NCBI RefSeq assembly: GCF_003946545.1
Contig: NZ_RHOA01000011.1
Coordinates: 1 to 64,000 of the forward strand
Length of the DNA stretch: 64,000 nucleotides
Reading direction: 5' to 3'
From: Levilactobacillus tangyuanensis
Lineage (GTDB): Bacteria > Bacillota > Bacilli > Lactobacillales > Lactobacillaceae
A program made the position numbers and the translations under genes. Of this stretch, positions 40,777 to 50,550 are shown one piece after another. How positions within the stretch are numbered: position 1 is the first letter of the stretch; the number at the start of each line of letters is the position of its first letter. Below the pieces are notes generated by a model that saw nothing but the letters and a program-made list of their open reading frames with translations, had not been told where the DNA came from and ran no database searches.

Positions 40777-41673
40777 TCACTCCTTTCCGGTGTAGTAGTG
40801 CATGAAGAGATCTTCCAGCGTCGGTGGTGTGCTTTGCAGGGCTTCAACCTGGTGTTGGGCCAGCGTCGTCATGACCTGGCTGAGTTCTTTATCTTCAACG
40901 GCAAATTGCCACTCGTTAGGGTGTTGACCAGCGGTGACGCCGTGAACGCCGGCAAGTTCGGTAACGTCGAAGGCATCCCCGAGGGTGACCGTGACCATGG
41001 TCCGGGTCAGGTGACGCATCTCGGCCAGGCTACCGGTCTCGATGATTTTTCCCTCGCGGATGATGCCGATACGGTCACACATCCGTTCAACTTCAGAGAG
41101 AATGTGGCTGGATAGGAGGACGGCCTTGCCGTGTTGCTTGAGATCGAGGACGGCCTCCTGGAAGAGACGCTCGTTCAAGGGATCGAGCCCAGAGGTTGGC
41201 TCGTCAAAGATATAGAAGTCGGCGTCTTGGGAGAAGGCGGCGATGAGGGCCACCTTTTGCCGATTTCCCTTGGAATAGGTGCGGGCCTTCTTGGTCGGGT
41301 CCAGGCCGAAGCGTCGAATGAGGTCATCGGTCTTGGCTGTGTGGCGAGCGCCGTTTAGTTTGAGCAGGAGATCGATGATTTCCCCACCGGTTAGGTTCGG
41401 CCAGAGATAAACGTCGCCCGGCACGTAGGCGAGCCGTTGATGAATCGCGACGCTATCGGACCAGACGTCCTGACCAAATATTTTGGCATGGCCGCCGCTG
41501 GCTCGAATCAGGCCTAGCAAGACGCGAATGGTGGTCGACTTACCGGCACCGTTGGGGCCGATGAAGCCGAAGACCTCGCCGGGCTGGACGGTAAAGGTAA
41601 TGTCTTTCAAGGCCTGGAAATGGCCAAATTTCTTTTGTAAATGAGTGATTTCTAGTACAGGGTTGGTCGTCAT
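40777..41673 (-). CDS. ABC exporter ATPase
   Basis: 298 residues. Walker A GPNGAGKST (about 40-48), signature YSKGNRQKV (a variant of LSGGQ typical of drug-export ATPases), Walker B FYIFDEPTSGLDP, and a C-terminal accessory domain of about 80 residues. First gene of the pair with the permease. Divergent from the TetR gene, with an inverted repeat between them. Confidence 0.93.
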   Translation of the reverse strand: MTTNPVLEITHLQKKFGHFQALKDITFTVQPGEVFGFIGPNGAGKSTTIRVLLGLIRASGGHAKIFGQDVWSDSVAIHQRLAYVPGDVYLWPNLTGGEIIDLLLKLNGARHTAKTDDLIRRFGLDPTKKARTYSKGNRQKVALIAAFSQDADFYIFDEPTSGLDPLNERLFQEAVLDLKQHGKAVLLSSHILSEVERMCDRIGIIREGKIIETGSLAEMRHLTRTMVTVTLGDAFDVTELAGVHGVTAGQHPNEWQFAVEDKELSQVMTTLAQHQVEALQSTPPTLEDLFMHYYTGKE

Positions 41674-41742
41674 TAAAATCCCCTCCTCACAAGTTTAAAA
41701 TCGCTATCATCGTAAGCCTGGGGATCGGCAAAGTCAACAAAA

Positions 41743-41771
41743 AGTGAACTTTCTTTACGAAATAGTTCACT
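41743..41771. promoter_or_regulatory. Inverted repeat, candidate TetR operator
   Basis: AGTGAACT-N13-AGTTCACT, perfect 8-base arms, lies between the ABC exporter and its divergent TetR gene. Confidence 0.55.
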
Positions 41772-41835
41772 AAAATTAAAAACGCGGCTTGATTGCGGTA
41801 TGCTAAAATAAAGACTGGTAAAGGTGGTGGCAAGA

Positions 41836-42465
41836 ATGGCAACGAATCAGGAACGGAAGCGACGTCAACGCCTAGGCATCATGACGGCCGCGCAGACTTT
41901 GTTTGTCCGGGATGGCTTCAAGGCCACCCATATCGCGACGGTTGCGGCCGAGGCGAACGTGTCTCAGGTGACGCTATATAAATACTTTGATAGCAAGCTG
42001 GATCTCGGCCGGGCGGTGGTTGTCAAGATGATTGCGGATGGCTACCGGGACTTTCAACGGATGGTCGATGACTCCGAACAGAGTTTTCCGGACCTCATTC
42101 GACTGATGATGCGGACGAAGGTCAGCCTGAGTGATCACATGAGTGGGGACTTTTATCAATTTGTCATTGATGAAATGGGCGGCAAGACCGGGAATCATCT
42201 GGTCAAGGACGCCTATGAGGCTGGTAAACGTGACTTTTGGGATGATTTCGTTGCCCGGGGCCGCGCGGCCGGAATGATTAACCCGGATATCTCGAATGAG
42301 GCGCTCTTGCACTTCCTGTCGATGTACGTGGATTACTTCAGTACTGCCAATATTCCATCCGGCGAGTATCAAACCATTGTGGACCAGTTGATGCACCTGT
42401 TTTTCTACGGGTTCATTGGGGCCCCCCACGCGCCTTACCAATCGACTGAGGAGGATGACAAATGA
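41836..42465 (+). CDS. TetR-family regulator of the ABC exporter
   Basis: 209 residues. N-terminal helix-turn-helix (about 12-58; HIATVAAEANVSQVTLYKYFDSKLDL) and a helical C-terminal sensing domain. ATG 41836 is chosen because AAGGTGG lies 8 bases upstream. Divergent from the ABC exporter genes, its probable targets. The stop overlaps the HD-domain gene start (ATGA), so the two are co-translated. Confidence 0.9.
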   Translation: MATNQERKRRQRLGIMTAAQTLFVRDGFKATHIATVAAEANVSQVTLYKYFDSKLDLGRAVVVKMIADGYRDFQRMVDDSEQSFPDLIRLMMRTKVSLSDHMSGDFYQFVIDEMGGKTGNHLVKDAYEAGKRDFWDDFVARGRAAGMINPDISNEALLHFLSMYVDYFSTANIPSGEYQTIVDQLMHLFFYGFIGAPHAPYQSTEEDDK

Positions 42466-43121
42466 CAGCATCAGCAGTATTAGCAAAGGTCCGGGCTTTT
42501 TCCCAATCTAAAATGGGGGACGACGAGACCGGTCACGGATTCGATCACATTCAACGGGTGGTCGGCCTAGCCGATCACATCAGTCGGTCTTATCCGGAGG
42601 CGGACTACGTGTTAACCATCACGGCCGCTTACCTCCACGATGTGATCGATGAAAAATTGGTGGCGGATACGGTCGCCGCCAGTGACGAGGTTCGGCAGTT
42701 CCTGGGGGACCAAGGTTTAACCACCGACCAGATTGACACGGTCTTCCTGATTATGGACAACATGTCCTACCACAAGACGTTGGACGGGACGGCCAAGCCG
42801 TTACCCCTCGAAGGGCAGATTGTCCAAGACGCCGATCGCCTCGATGCTATCGGTGCCATTGGTATTTCACGGGCGATTTACTTTGGGGGCCACTTCGGCG
42901 AAAAGATTTACGATCCGGCCGTGAAGCCCCGGACGGAAATGACGCATGCTGAATACCGAAATCTGGACAACGAAACCATCATTAATCATTTCTATGAAAA
43001 ATTATTAACGCTAAAGGATCTGATGAATACCGAGGCGGCTAAGCAGTTGGCCGAGCATCGGCAACAGGTCATGTTAGACTTTCTGGCCGAATATAAGGCC
43101 GAATGGAACGCGGACGCTTAG
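42462..43121 (+). CDS. HD-domain phosphohydrolase
   Basis: 219 residues. HD metal-binding residues are visible: His in GHGFDHIQRV, the HD pair in AAYLHDVIDE and the distal Asp in VQDADRLDAIGA. YedJ/YpgQ-like family; probable (d)NTP or nucleotide phosphohydrolase, substrate unproven. GAGGAGG lies before ATG 42462, which overlaps the TetR stop by four bases. Confidence 0.9.
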   Translation: MTASAVLAKVRAFSQSKMGDDETGHGFDHIQRVVGLADHISRSYPEADYVLTITAAYLHDVIDEKLVADTVAASDEVRQFLGDQGLTTDQIDTVFLIMDNMSYHKTLDGTAKPLPLEGQIVQDADRLDAIGAIGISRAIYFGGHFGEKIYDPAVKPRTEMTHAEYRNLDNETIINHFYEKLLTLKDLMNTEAAKQLAEHRQQVMLDFLAEYKAEWNADA

Positions 43122-43235
43122 GCGCCGCGTTTTTATTTGGCCATGTAACCGCTTCGATCATAATTGACTGATGCATTTTGGTTACAATGCCGGTATGATT
43201 GACTGTAATGACCTTTTTGAAAGTGAGATGTAAAT

Positions 43236-44642
43236 GTGAGTCAAGCAAACACAAATCCTGATAAGGTGCCCGGGAAAAATCTGGTGGCAATCATTGCGGT
43301 TGCCTTAATGGCCTTCATGGGAATTTTGGTAGAAACTTCTATGAACGTGACGTTCCCAACGCTCATGAAGACGATGCACGTCTCACTGAGTACGGTGCAG
43401 TGGATTACCACTGGGTACCTGTTGACGGTGGCCCTATTGATGATTACCTCGGCCTTTTTGAAACAACGCTTCACCAATCGCCAGCTCTTCGTTGCCGGTG
43501 CTTTGGTATTTATGTTAGGTGACCTAATTTGTGCGCTCGCACCTAACTTTTGGATTCTCTTGTTCGGTCGGTTGATCCAGGCTGGCTGTGCCGGACTTGC
43601 CATTCCACTGATGTTCAACGTGGTCATGGAGAGCGTTCCGCGTTCGCGGCTCGGTTTTTATATGGGGATGGCGGGATTAATCCTGATGATTGCCCCGGCT
43701 AGCGGGCCAACCTTCGGGGGCATCATGGTGTCGTTAGCCGACTGGCGAATGATCTTTTGGTCAACGCTACCGGTTGAGGCCATCATCCTGTTCTTCGGGG
43801 TCCTGACGATTCAGCAGTTCGATCCCGTTCAAAAGATTCGCTTCGACTGGTTGCAGTTTGGCCTGCTTGCGGTAGCCTTTATTAGTTTCACACTAGGGGT
43901 TAACAGTCTTAGCACGGCTGGCCTTCTGAGCTGGCAATTTCTTGGTGGCGTCATCCTGGCCTTGCTCACGATCTGGCTGTACATCAGAGTGTCGAAGCGC
44001 AGTGATCGGCCGTTACTTCGCCTGGAAATCTTTAAGAACCCGGTCTTCACGTTTAGCTTTTTTGCCTACGTGGTCCTGCAATTCTGTAATATTGGGATTA
44101 ACTTTGCGTTGCCAAATTACGCGCAGATTGTCGTTGGGGCAACGTCACTGATCGGGGGCATGATGCTCCTGCCAGGAAGCCTAATTACGGCGGTTCTGCA
44201 ACCCTGGTTTGGCCATTTGCTGGACGCCCATGGGGCCCGGCTACCCATCCTGTTTGGGAGTAGTCTCTTCTCGCTCGCAGCCGCGGGATTCATGATACTG
44301 GGACAACACTTAACGGTCTTAGTGATTGCGATTCTCTATATGCTGTTCAGTGTCGGTCGGTCGATGGCCTTCAGTAATACGCTGACTAATGGGTTGAAGG
44401 AAGTTGACCTGAGCCAACGGGCCGATGCCAACGCCATCTACAATACCGGTCAACAGTTTGCGGGTTCCTTGGGGACCACCGTCTTGGCCGCCTTGATGTC
44501 TGCCGTCAAGATTCATGGCATGAGCTATGCCCACGAGACCGCGGTGGGAAGTCAGTTAGCCTTCGGGTTAATCTTTGTGCTCAGTGCCCTGAACTTTGTC
44601 TTCTACCTTATAGCCTTTAAGCATCAAAAAAACGATAAATAG
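43236..44642 (+). CDS. MFS drug efflux protein, DHA2 family (14 TM)
   Basis: 468 residues with about 14 hydrophobic segments; motifs of the DHA2 family such as ITTGYLLTVALLM in helix 2 and GRLIQAGCAGLAIPLMFNV in helices 4-5. Similar to EmrB/LmrB-type exporters. The start is GTG 43236 behind AAGTGAG. It follows the HD gene after 114 bases and carries its own terminator. Confidence 0.9.
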   Translation: MSQANTNPDKVPGKNLVAIIAVALMAFMGILVETSMNVTFPTLMKTMHVSLSTVQWITTGYLLTVALLMITSAFLKQRFTNRQLFVAGALVFMLGDLICALAPNFWILLFGRLIQAGCAGLAIPLMFNVVMESVPRSRLGFYMGMAGLILMIAPASGPTFGGIMVSLADWRMIFWSTLPVEAIILFFGVLTIQQFDPVQKIRFDWLQFGLLAVAFISFTLGVNSLSTAGLLSWQFLGGVILALLTIWLYIRVSKRSDRPLLRLEIFKNPVFTFSFFAYVVLQFCNIGINFALPNYAQIVVGATSLIGGMMLLPGSLITAVLQPWFGHLLDAHGARLPILFGSSLFSLAAAGFMILGQHLTVLVIAILYMLFSVGRSMAFSNTLTNGLKEVDLSQRADANAIYNTGQQFAGSLGTTVLAALMSAVKIHGMSYAHETAVGSQLAFGLIFVLSALNFVFYLIAFKHQKNDK

Positions 44643-44696
44643 AAAAAACCGTTTCGATTATCTGAAAAATCAGACAGTCGAAACGGTTTTATTTTC
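44643..44696 (+). terminator. Terminator of the DHA2 exporter gene
   Basis: AAACCGTTTCGA pairs with TCGAAACGGTTT, with an inner CTGA/TCAG stem and a T-rich tail. Confidence 0.88.
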
Positions 44697-44739
44697 GAAT
44701 AAATATTTTGATTGAATTGATGATTAAATTAGTGACTCA

Positions 44740-44821
44740 TGTAACCGGAGGGAGCCAGGGTTTCAGGCTGGAAGCGACCCCACAGCAGGTGGTTTCCCTG
44801 GCACCCGTAGGTTATCATTTT
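44740..44821. other. Structured intergenic sequence
   Basis: Nested pairing: TAACC with GGTTA and GCCAGGG (44754-44760) with CCCTGGC (44796-44802), next to a T6 tract at 44817. Begins with TGTAACCGGAGG, also present at 27252. May end the M50-like gene transcript or be a small hairpin RNA. Confidence 0.35.
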
Positions 44822-45625
44822 TTAGTGATATTTGATCTGCAAAGCGAGTCGTACCAGCAGGTTGGTGACCAGCGAGACCAGCAGCGAATAGCTGAGAATG
44901 ACGGCCAACAGAATGATGCCGGCCGTGATCACGGTCAGAAAGCCACTGGCCAGATTGAAGAGTGACAGCAGAACGGTAATGACCACGTTAATCACGATGA
45001 AGCCGATCAGGCCAATCCGAGAATTGGCGAAGTCGGCGGTGCTGAGATCGAAGCCACCAATACTGATATTTAAGGATAAGAGGAGCATGATGCCCCAACG
45101 AATCCAGGGATGATTATCGTTGCCGAGCGCCCGGAAGAAGCCATTCCAGTCCAGGTTAAAGGGGTTGGCGATGAGCGTCAGCATGCCGTTAAAAAGGCTC
45201 GGAATTAGTCCGGCCGTCAGGGCCAACAGCAACAGGGCACAACCAAATATCGGCGCGATGCCAATGAAGAGGTTACCGATGACCTGGTACCAGTTGCGTT
45301 GATTCCACGTATGATTCACGTAGCCGAGGGCCAGGTCGGGCTGGCCATCCGCACCGACTCGGTCGGGATGGGGCCGGCGTAGCAGGCTAATCCGGTCGAT
45401 GCGATGGCCGAAGAGAATCGCCGTGATCAGGTGGCTGAGTTCATGGCAAAAGATGCCGATGAAGCCCAAGTAGAACTCACTGTTGACCCCGAAGCCATTG
45501 GCCAGGATCTTCTTGGTATCCCGGTTTAAATACGTTAATAACGTCACAAAAACGAAGGGAATGACCAGTAAGTCTAACCCGACGATCCCTAAGTTTTTAA
45601 AAATCAGACTGAGGTCTGTGTTCAT
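44822..45625 (-). CDS. M50-like membrane metalloprotease homologue
   Basis: 267 residues with about seven hydrophobic segments. HELSH (in IFCHELSHLITA, about residues 55-66) is the HExxH zinc motif inside a membrane helix, as in M50 intramembrane proteases; the later GNLFIGIAPIFG segment fits the NxxPxPxxDG region only loosely, without its Asp. Either a divergent protease or an inactive relative. ATG 45625 is 4 bases after the YbaK-type stop, so the two genes are coupled. Confidence 0.72.
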   Translation of the reverse strand: MNTDLSLIFKNLGIVGLDLLVIPFVFVTLLTYLNRDTKKILANGFGVNSEFYLGFIGIFCHELSHLITAILFGHRIDRISLLRRPHPDRVGADGQPDLALGYVNHTWNQRNWYQVIGNLFIGIAPIFGCALLLLALTAGLIPSLFNGMLTLIANPFNLDWNGFFRALGNDNHPWIRWGIMLLLSLNISIGGFDLSTADFANSRIGLIGFIVINVVITVLLSLFNLASGFLTVITAGIILLAVILSYSLLVSLVTNLLVRLALQIKYH

Positions 45626-45629
45626 CCAG

Positions 45630-46133
45630 CTACTCCAACAGGTCGGCAAACGTGCCGTGAACCAACGTGGCCAGGTCCGTGGCATCGACCTCTACCGACC
45701 GGCCAATCTGACCGGAAGAAACCAGGATTTGGCCCTGTTCTTGAGCCGTTTTATCGAGATAGATCGGGAACTGATTCTTTTCCCAAATACCGACGGGCGT
45801 GTTAGCACCATGTTCGTATCCGGTGGTCTTGACCAGGTCCTTTAGGGGAACCATATTAACCTTTTTGTTGCCCGAAACCTTGGCCAGTTTTTTCTCATCT
45901 AAATGCTCATCGATGGGCAATACGCCGACAACGGGACCGGTGGTATTACCACTGAGGACCAGGGTCTTGTAAATGTGATGTTCATCGACCGCTTCGTGGT
46001 CGACCTCCATTTGAGCCACGTCGCCTTCGGTATGGGTGGCGAATTCGAATTGCTTGTAGGCGATCTTGTTCTTATCTAGAATTTGTTCGACAAGGGTCTT
46101 GTGGAGACGCTTGCCCTTTTTCTTTTTTGCCAT
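45630..46133 (-). CDS. Cys-tRNA(Pro)/Cys-tRNA(Cys) deacylase, YbaK/EbsC type
   Basis: 167 residues. Editing-domain protein that removes mischarged amino acids from tRNA. Seen: Lys-rich N-terminus, HIYKTLVLSG with the conserved catalytic-region Lys, KVSGNKKVNMVPLKDLVKTTGYEHGANTPVG (GYxxGGxxP region, here GYEHGANTP) and SSGQIGRSVEV. ATG 46133 has AAAGGTG upstream. Translationally coupled to the M50-like gene. Confidence 0.92.
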   Translation of the reverse strand: MAKKKKGKRLHKTLVEQILDKNKIAYKQFEFATHTEGDVAQMEVDHEAVDEHHIYKTLVLSGNTTGPVVGVLPIDEHLDEKKLAKVSGNKKVNMVPLKDLVKTTGYEHGANTPVGIWEKNQFPIYLDKTAQEQGQILVSSGQIGRSVEVDATDLATLVHGTFADLLE

Positions 46134-46326
46134 GAGACTCACCTTTCAAAGTAAAGTTATTGGATTAACAGCGATCCAACAGCCCGTAATTGATTCGCCG
46201 GCTAAATTGGATCGGTCTTAAAAAATAAATGGAACGGTTGTTTGTTCAGAAAAGCAGACACCACTCGGAAAACCTGTTATACTCTATCACAGTGCAAGTC
46301 TAGTTGAAGAGTTATGAGGAGATATC

Positions 46327-47052
46327 ATGGCAGATTTAGTCTATCGAAAAGTGATGCGGGACTTAAAACAACGGATCCATCAGAATGAATTCCCCAATAA
46401 ACGTCTCCCCGATGAGCGGAGCCTGAGTGAAGCTTACGACGTCAGTCGGAGCTCCGTTAAGCGCGCCCTCAATGTTTTGGCTAACCAAGGCATTATTTTT
46501 AAAAAACGGGGATCGGGGACCTTCATTAACCCATTATATATGAAAAACCAAACAATTTTTCAATATGAGGGGTCTAATTTAGGAATTACTGACAGTATGA
46601 AGTCTGCCGGCAATACGCCTGGGATTCGGTTACTGAAGTTTGATGTGGTTCCTGCCAGTAAGGAAATCCAGCAGGATCTCTTTCTAAGCGAAGGCGACTT
46701 CGTCTACGAGATCAAGCGATTACGGTTGATTGACGACAAGCCGTTCATGATCGAAACGGGGTATATTCCCATTAAGATTGCCCCAAATCTCTCACAAAAG
46801 ATTGTGACCGATTCCATCTTCAATTATTTAGAAACGCAGGGGAAGGTCGTCACCAAGTCCTTCATGTCGATTCAAGCACAGCCATCAACCGCCGAAGACC
46901 AGGAACTCCTGGACCTGAAGCCAGTTGAACCGGTTGGCATCATGGAAGGCGTCTTCTTCCTGGATGACGGCACGCCGTTTGAGGTTTCTAACATGCGACT
47001 CCACTATCAATATTTGAACTATAACACCTTTGTCTCACTTGATGAAGAATAG
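46327..47052 (+). CDS. GntR/HutC-family regulator (UTRA domain)
   Basis: 241 residues. N-terminal winged helix (about 1-70; SLSEAYDVSRSSVKRALNVLANQGII) and C-terminal UTRA ligand domain (about 90-235), usually binding sugar phosphates or related metabolites. GAGGAG lies before ATG. Located 378 bases upstream of xfp on the same strand with a terminator between; repeated TTGGTCTA sequences and an inverted repeat before xfp suggest it controls xfp (inference). Confidence 0.9.
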   Translation: MADLVYRKVMRDLKQRIHQNEFPNKRLPDERSLSEAYDVSRSSVKRALNVLANQGIIFKKRGSGTFINPLYMKNQTIFQYEGSNLGITDSMKSAGNTPGIRLLKFDVVPASKEIQQDLFLSEGDFVYEIKRLRLIDDKPFMIETGYIPIKIAPNLSQKIVTDSIFNYLETQGKVVTKSFMSIQAQPSTAEDQELLDLKPVEPVGIMEGVFFLDDGTPFEVSNMRLHYQYLNYNTFVSLDEE

Positions 47053-47062
47053 GCAACAAGCA

Positions 47063-47091
47063 GTGATTACCGAGCGGTAGTCACTTTTTTA
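47063..47091 (+). terminator. Terminator of the GntR-family gene
   Basis: GTGATTACCG pairs with CGGTAGTCAC and is followed by six T. Confidence 0.8.
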
Positions 47092-47154
47092 TTGGTCTAA
47101 AATTGGTATGGCAATGACGATAGTCACTAATGGACCATTTAAAATATTGGTCTA
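47092..47154. promoter_or_regulatory. Repeated TTGGTCTA sites, candidate GntR operators
   Basis: TTGGTCTA at 47092-47099 and 47147-47154, with the symmetric AATGG-A-CCATT (47129-47139) between them. The spacing and the GGTC/GACC core resemble HutC-type operators. Confidence 0.4.
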
Positions 47155-47268
47155 GTTTATCTTGTTATGAATAAAGAAAAATTAAAGAAAAACAACGCTG
47201 TTTAGTCGCAATTGTCCGTTAAGTTTGGCATAATGCTAGGTGTAGATGACGTATGGTCACTCAATTTA

Positions 47269-47326
47269 AAAATTGATACGATCCAATTTTCAAAAAGGTT
47301 GACTTTTTGTGAAAACACGTTATGAT
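47269..47326 (+). promoter_or_regulatory. xfp promoter with adjacent inverted repeat
   Basis: Promoter TTGACT (47299-47304), 16-base spacer, TATGAT (47321-47326). Directly upstream is AAAATTG-N8-CAATTTT (47269-47290), a candidate regulator site. The transcript leader would be about 100 bases. Confidence 0.6.
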
Positions 47327-47430
47327 AGGGACAGTAAAAAACAACTCGGTAGTCATTACGAGATAAATTTTACAAATTTTCTATCAACTAGATTATGCAG
47401 TTATGATTTCAAAGAAGGAGTGTTAATTAC

Positions 47431-49812
47431 ATGGCAGCAAATGCAAACTTCGACTCCAAGGAATACTTGGAAGGCGTTGACAAGTTCTTTCGCGCCGCTA
47501 ACTACCTGTCTGTAGGTCAGTTATACTTGCGTGACAACCCGCTGTTAAAGCGTGACCTGACTTCAGACGATGTTAAGGTTAAGCCTATTGGTCACTGGGG
47601 AACGATCGTTTCTCAAAACTTTATCTATGCTCATTTAAACCGGGCCATCTTAAAGTATGATTTGAACATGTTCTATATCGAAGGTTCAGGTCACGGTGGT
47701 CAAGTGATGGTTTCTAACTCATATCTTGATGGTAGCTACAGTGAAATTTATCCTAACATCTCTCAAGATGAAGAAGGTATGAAGCGCTTATTCAAGCAAT
47801 TCTCCTTCCCAGGTGGCGTTGCATCCCATGCCGCACCTGAAACGCCAGGTTCTATCCACGAAGGTGGGGAACTTGGTTACAGTCTTTCCCACGGTACTGG
47901 TGCTATCTTAGATAACCCAGACGTTATCGCCGCTGTTGAAATCGGTGATGGGGAAGCTGAAACCGGCCCATTGGCCGCATCATGGTTCTCAGACAAGTTT
48001 ATCAACCCAATCACTGATGGTGCCGTATTACCTATCATCAACATGAACGGGTTCAAGATTTCTAACCCTACTATCCTTTCACGGATGAGCGACGAAGAAC
48101 TGACTAAGTACTTCGAAGGTATGGGTTGGGAACCTCACTTCGTTGAAACCGAAGGCCTTACGCACATGGAAGCTCACGCTAACATGGCAAAGGTTATGGA
48201 CGAAACTGTTGAAAAGATCAAGGCTATTCAAAAGAATGCCCGCGACAACAACGATGACTCCTTACCAGTATGGCCAATGATTATCGTTCGTTCACCTAAG
48301 GGCTGGACTGGTCCTAAGAACGACTTGGACGGTAACCCAATCGAAGGGTCATTCCGTGCTCACCAAATTCCAATTCCAGTAGACGCAAACGACATGGAAC
48401 ATGTTGACTTGTTAGTTGACTGGTTGAAGTCTTACAAGCCAGAAGAACTCTTCACTGAAGATGGCAAGGTTAAGCCAGAAATCCGTGAATTTGCCCCTAA
48501 GGGTAACCAACGGATGGCTATGAACCCTGTTACTAACGGTGGGATCAAGCCAGAACCATTGAAGCTCCCTGACTACAAGAAGTACGCTTTGGACAACACC
48601 GAACATGGTAAGACCATCGCGCAAGACATGCTTGTTTGGTCAGATTACCTGGCTGACACGATGAAGTTGAACCCTGAAACTTTCCGTGCCTTTGGTCCTG
48701 ACGAATCCAAGTCTAACCGTCTTTACAGCATGTTAGACTATGGTAAGCGTCAATGGATGGAAGACATCCACGAACCTTACGACGAAGACATGTCCACCAA
48801 TGGTCGTGTCATCGATTCACAACTTTCAGAACACCAAGCTGAAGGCTGGTTAGAAGGTTACGTCTTGACTGGTCGTCATGGTTTCTTTGCTACCTACGAA
48901 TCATTCGGTCGGGTAGTGGACTCCATGCTTACGCAACACTTCAAGTGGTTACGTAAGGCCGCTGAACAAGAATGGCGTCATGATTACCCATCCTTGAACT
49001 TTGTTGATACGTCAACTGTATTCCAACAAGACCACAACGGTTACACCCACCAAGACCCAGGTATGTTAACTCACTTGGCAGAAAAGAAGCCTGAATTCGT
49101 TCGCGAATACTTGCCTGCTGATGCCAACACCTTGTTAGCTGTTGGGGACGTTGCTTTCCGGAGTCGTGAGAAGATTAACCTGATCATCACTTCCAAGCAC
49201 CCACGTCCACAATGGTTCTCCATTGATGAAGCCACTAACCTGGTTAACAATGGTCTGGGCTACATCGACTGGGCATCGACTGACCAAGGTCAAGAACCTG
49301 ACATCGTCTTTGCTGCTGCCGGTACTGAACCTACTTGGGAATCATTAGCTGCAATTTCATTATTGCATGACGAATTCCCAGAAATGAAGATCCGCTTCAT
49401 CAACGTTGTTGACTTGTTGAAGTTACGTTCTCCTAAGATTGACCCTCGTGGGATTTCTGATGAAGAATTCGATCGTCTGTTCACGACCGACAAGCCAGTT
49501 ATCTTTGCCTTCCATGGCTTTGAAGACTTGGTTAAGGATCTCTTCTTCGACCGTCACAACCACAACTTGCACGTGCATGGTTACCGTGAAAACGGTGATA
49601 TCACGACGCCATTCGACATGCGTGTCTTGAACCAATTGGACCGCTTCGACTTGGCTAAGGAAGCTGTTAGTGACATCGACGCCTACGCCGTTAAGGGTGC
49701 CTACTTCATTCAACGGATGAACGACATGGTTGCTAAGCACAATGCCTACATTCGCGAAGTTGGGACTGACTTGCCAGAAGTTGATGCATGGCAATGGAAG
49801 CCACTTAAGTAG
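47431..49812 (+). CDS. xfp: Xylulose-5-phosphate/fructose-6-phosphate phosphoketolase
   Basis: 793 residues, full length. Thiamine-diphosphate enzyme splitting xylulose-5-phosphate into acetyl-phosphate and glyceraldehyde-3-phosphate: the defining reaction of heterofermentation. Seen: the [19 protein letters not shown] signature near the N-terminus, the TPP-binding [14 protein letters not shown], and the C-terminal domain with [14 protein letters not shown] precedes ATG. Strong codon bias marks very high expression. Works with zwf and gnd (upstream) and adhE (ethanol branch) in this window. Confidence 0.98.
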   Translation: MAANANFDSKEYLEGVDKFFRAANYLSVGQLYLRDNPLLKRDLTSDDVKVKPIGHWGTIVSQNFIYAHLNRAILKYDLNMFYIEGSGHGGQVMVSNSYLDGSYSEIYPNISQDEEGMKRLFKQFSFPGGVASHAAPETPGSIHEGGELGYSLSHGTGAILDNPDVIAAVEIGDGEAETGPLAASWFSDKFINPITDGAVLPIINMNGFKISNPTILSRMSDEELTKYFEGMGWEPHFVETEGLTHMEAHANMAKVMDETVEKIKAIQKNARDNNDDSLPVWPMIIVRSPKGWTGPKNDLDGNPIEGSFRAHQIPIPVDANDMEHVDLLVDWLKSYKPEELFTEDGKVKPEIREFAPKGNQRMAMNPVTNGGIKPEPLKLPDYKKYALDNTEHGKTIAQDMLVWSDYLADTMKLNPETFRAFGPDESKSNRLYSMLDYGKRQWMEDIHEPYDEDMSTNGRVIDSQLSEHQAEGWLEGYVLTGRHGFFATYESFGRVVDSMLTQHFKWLRKAAEQEWRHDYPSLNFVDTSTVFQQDHNGYTHQDPGMLTHLAEKKPEFVREYLPADANTLLAVGDVAFRSREKINLIITSKHPRPQWFSIDEATNLVNNGLGYIDWASTDQGQEPDIVFAAAGTEPTWESLAAISLLHDEFPEMKIRFINVVDLLKLRSPKIDPRGISDEEFDRLFTTDKPVIFAFHGFEDLVKDLFFDRHNHNLHVHGYRENGDITTPFDMRVLNQLDRFDLAKEAVSDIDAYAVKGAYFIQRMNDMVAKHNAYIREVGTDLPEVDAWQWKPLK

Positions 49813-49849
49813 TCTTCGGATTACCTTGGCTTAAAAACTAGTCATTAAA

Positions 49850-49896
49850 CAAACCACCACTGACTGACCTTCGGGTCGGCGAGTGGTGGTTTTTCG
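49850..49896 (+). terminator. xfp terminator
   Basis: AAACCACCACT pairs with AGTGGTGGTTT, enclosing GACC/GGTC around TTCG, followed by T tract. Confidence 0.9.
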
Positions 49897-49912
49897 TTTA
49901 ACGAAATAGAAA

Positions 49913-49968
49913 TTAAATAGCCCGACCAAACGTTGTCATCGGCAGTGTTTGGTCGGGCTATTAATTTT
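49913..49968 (-). terminator. Terminator of the GreA paralogue gene
   Basis: AATAGCCCGACCAAAC pairs with GTTTGGTCGGGCTATT; T-rich on the minus strand. Confidence 0.85.
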
Positions 49969-49987
49969 GGTTCTCGGTATACTGAAA

Positions 49988-50476
49988 TTAGTTGCGGGGG
50001 GCAGTCAGTGAGACTGCGACTATTTCAACATCGTAACTGGCATTGGGCGCGGCAATCGTGACCCGCTCCTTGGGCCGATGTCCCAGTAGGGCCTTGCCTA
50101 GTGGCGACACGCGGGTAATCTTGCCCGCCTCTAGATCGGCCTCGGCGGTCCCCACGAGTTGATAGGTGGCGGTGTCCTCGTCGTCTAGAAAGCGGACCGT
50201 CACCCATTTGCCAAGCTCGACGGTCGTGTCGGCCTTGGGGTTCACGACCTTGGCGTATTGTAGCTGTTTATTGAAGAACCGCAGCTGGCTTTCCAGATGG
50301 CGCAGATCGCGCTTGGCCGCTGAATATTCAGCATTTTCCGAGAGGTCGCCATGGGCTCTGGCCTCGGCTAGAATCGCAATTTTTTCCGGTCGGTCGGCCT
50401 CAAGCGCCGCAATTTTGGTTTCCAAATCGTGATAACCTGCCGCGGTGATGGGATTGAAGTCCCGTGAATCTGCCAT
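49988..50476 (-). CDS. greA: Transcription elongation factor, GreA family
   Basis: 162 residues. N-terminal coiled coil (about 10-80) that enters the RNA polymerase secondary channel, with the acidic-tip region HGDLSENAEYSAAK, and a C-terminal FKBP-like domain. Stimulates transcript cleavage in backtracked polymerase. The sequence is diverged enough that it may be a second Gre paralogue rather than the housekeeping copy. GAGGTGA lies before ATG. Confidence 0.88.
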   Translation of the reverse strand: MADSRDFNPITAAGYHDLETKIAALEADRPEKIAILAEARAHGDLSENAEYSAAKRDLRHLESQLRFFNKQLQYAKVVNPKADTTVELGKWVTVRFLDDEDTATYQLVGTAEADLEAGKITRVSPLGKALLGHRPKERVTIAAPNASYDVEIVAVSLTAPRN

Positions 50477-50550
50477 AGTTTCACCTCATTTACACATGAT
50501 TATTAACTTCATTTTACACAGTCGTCAGTTGAAAGCAAGGAGGGATGACC

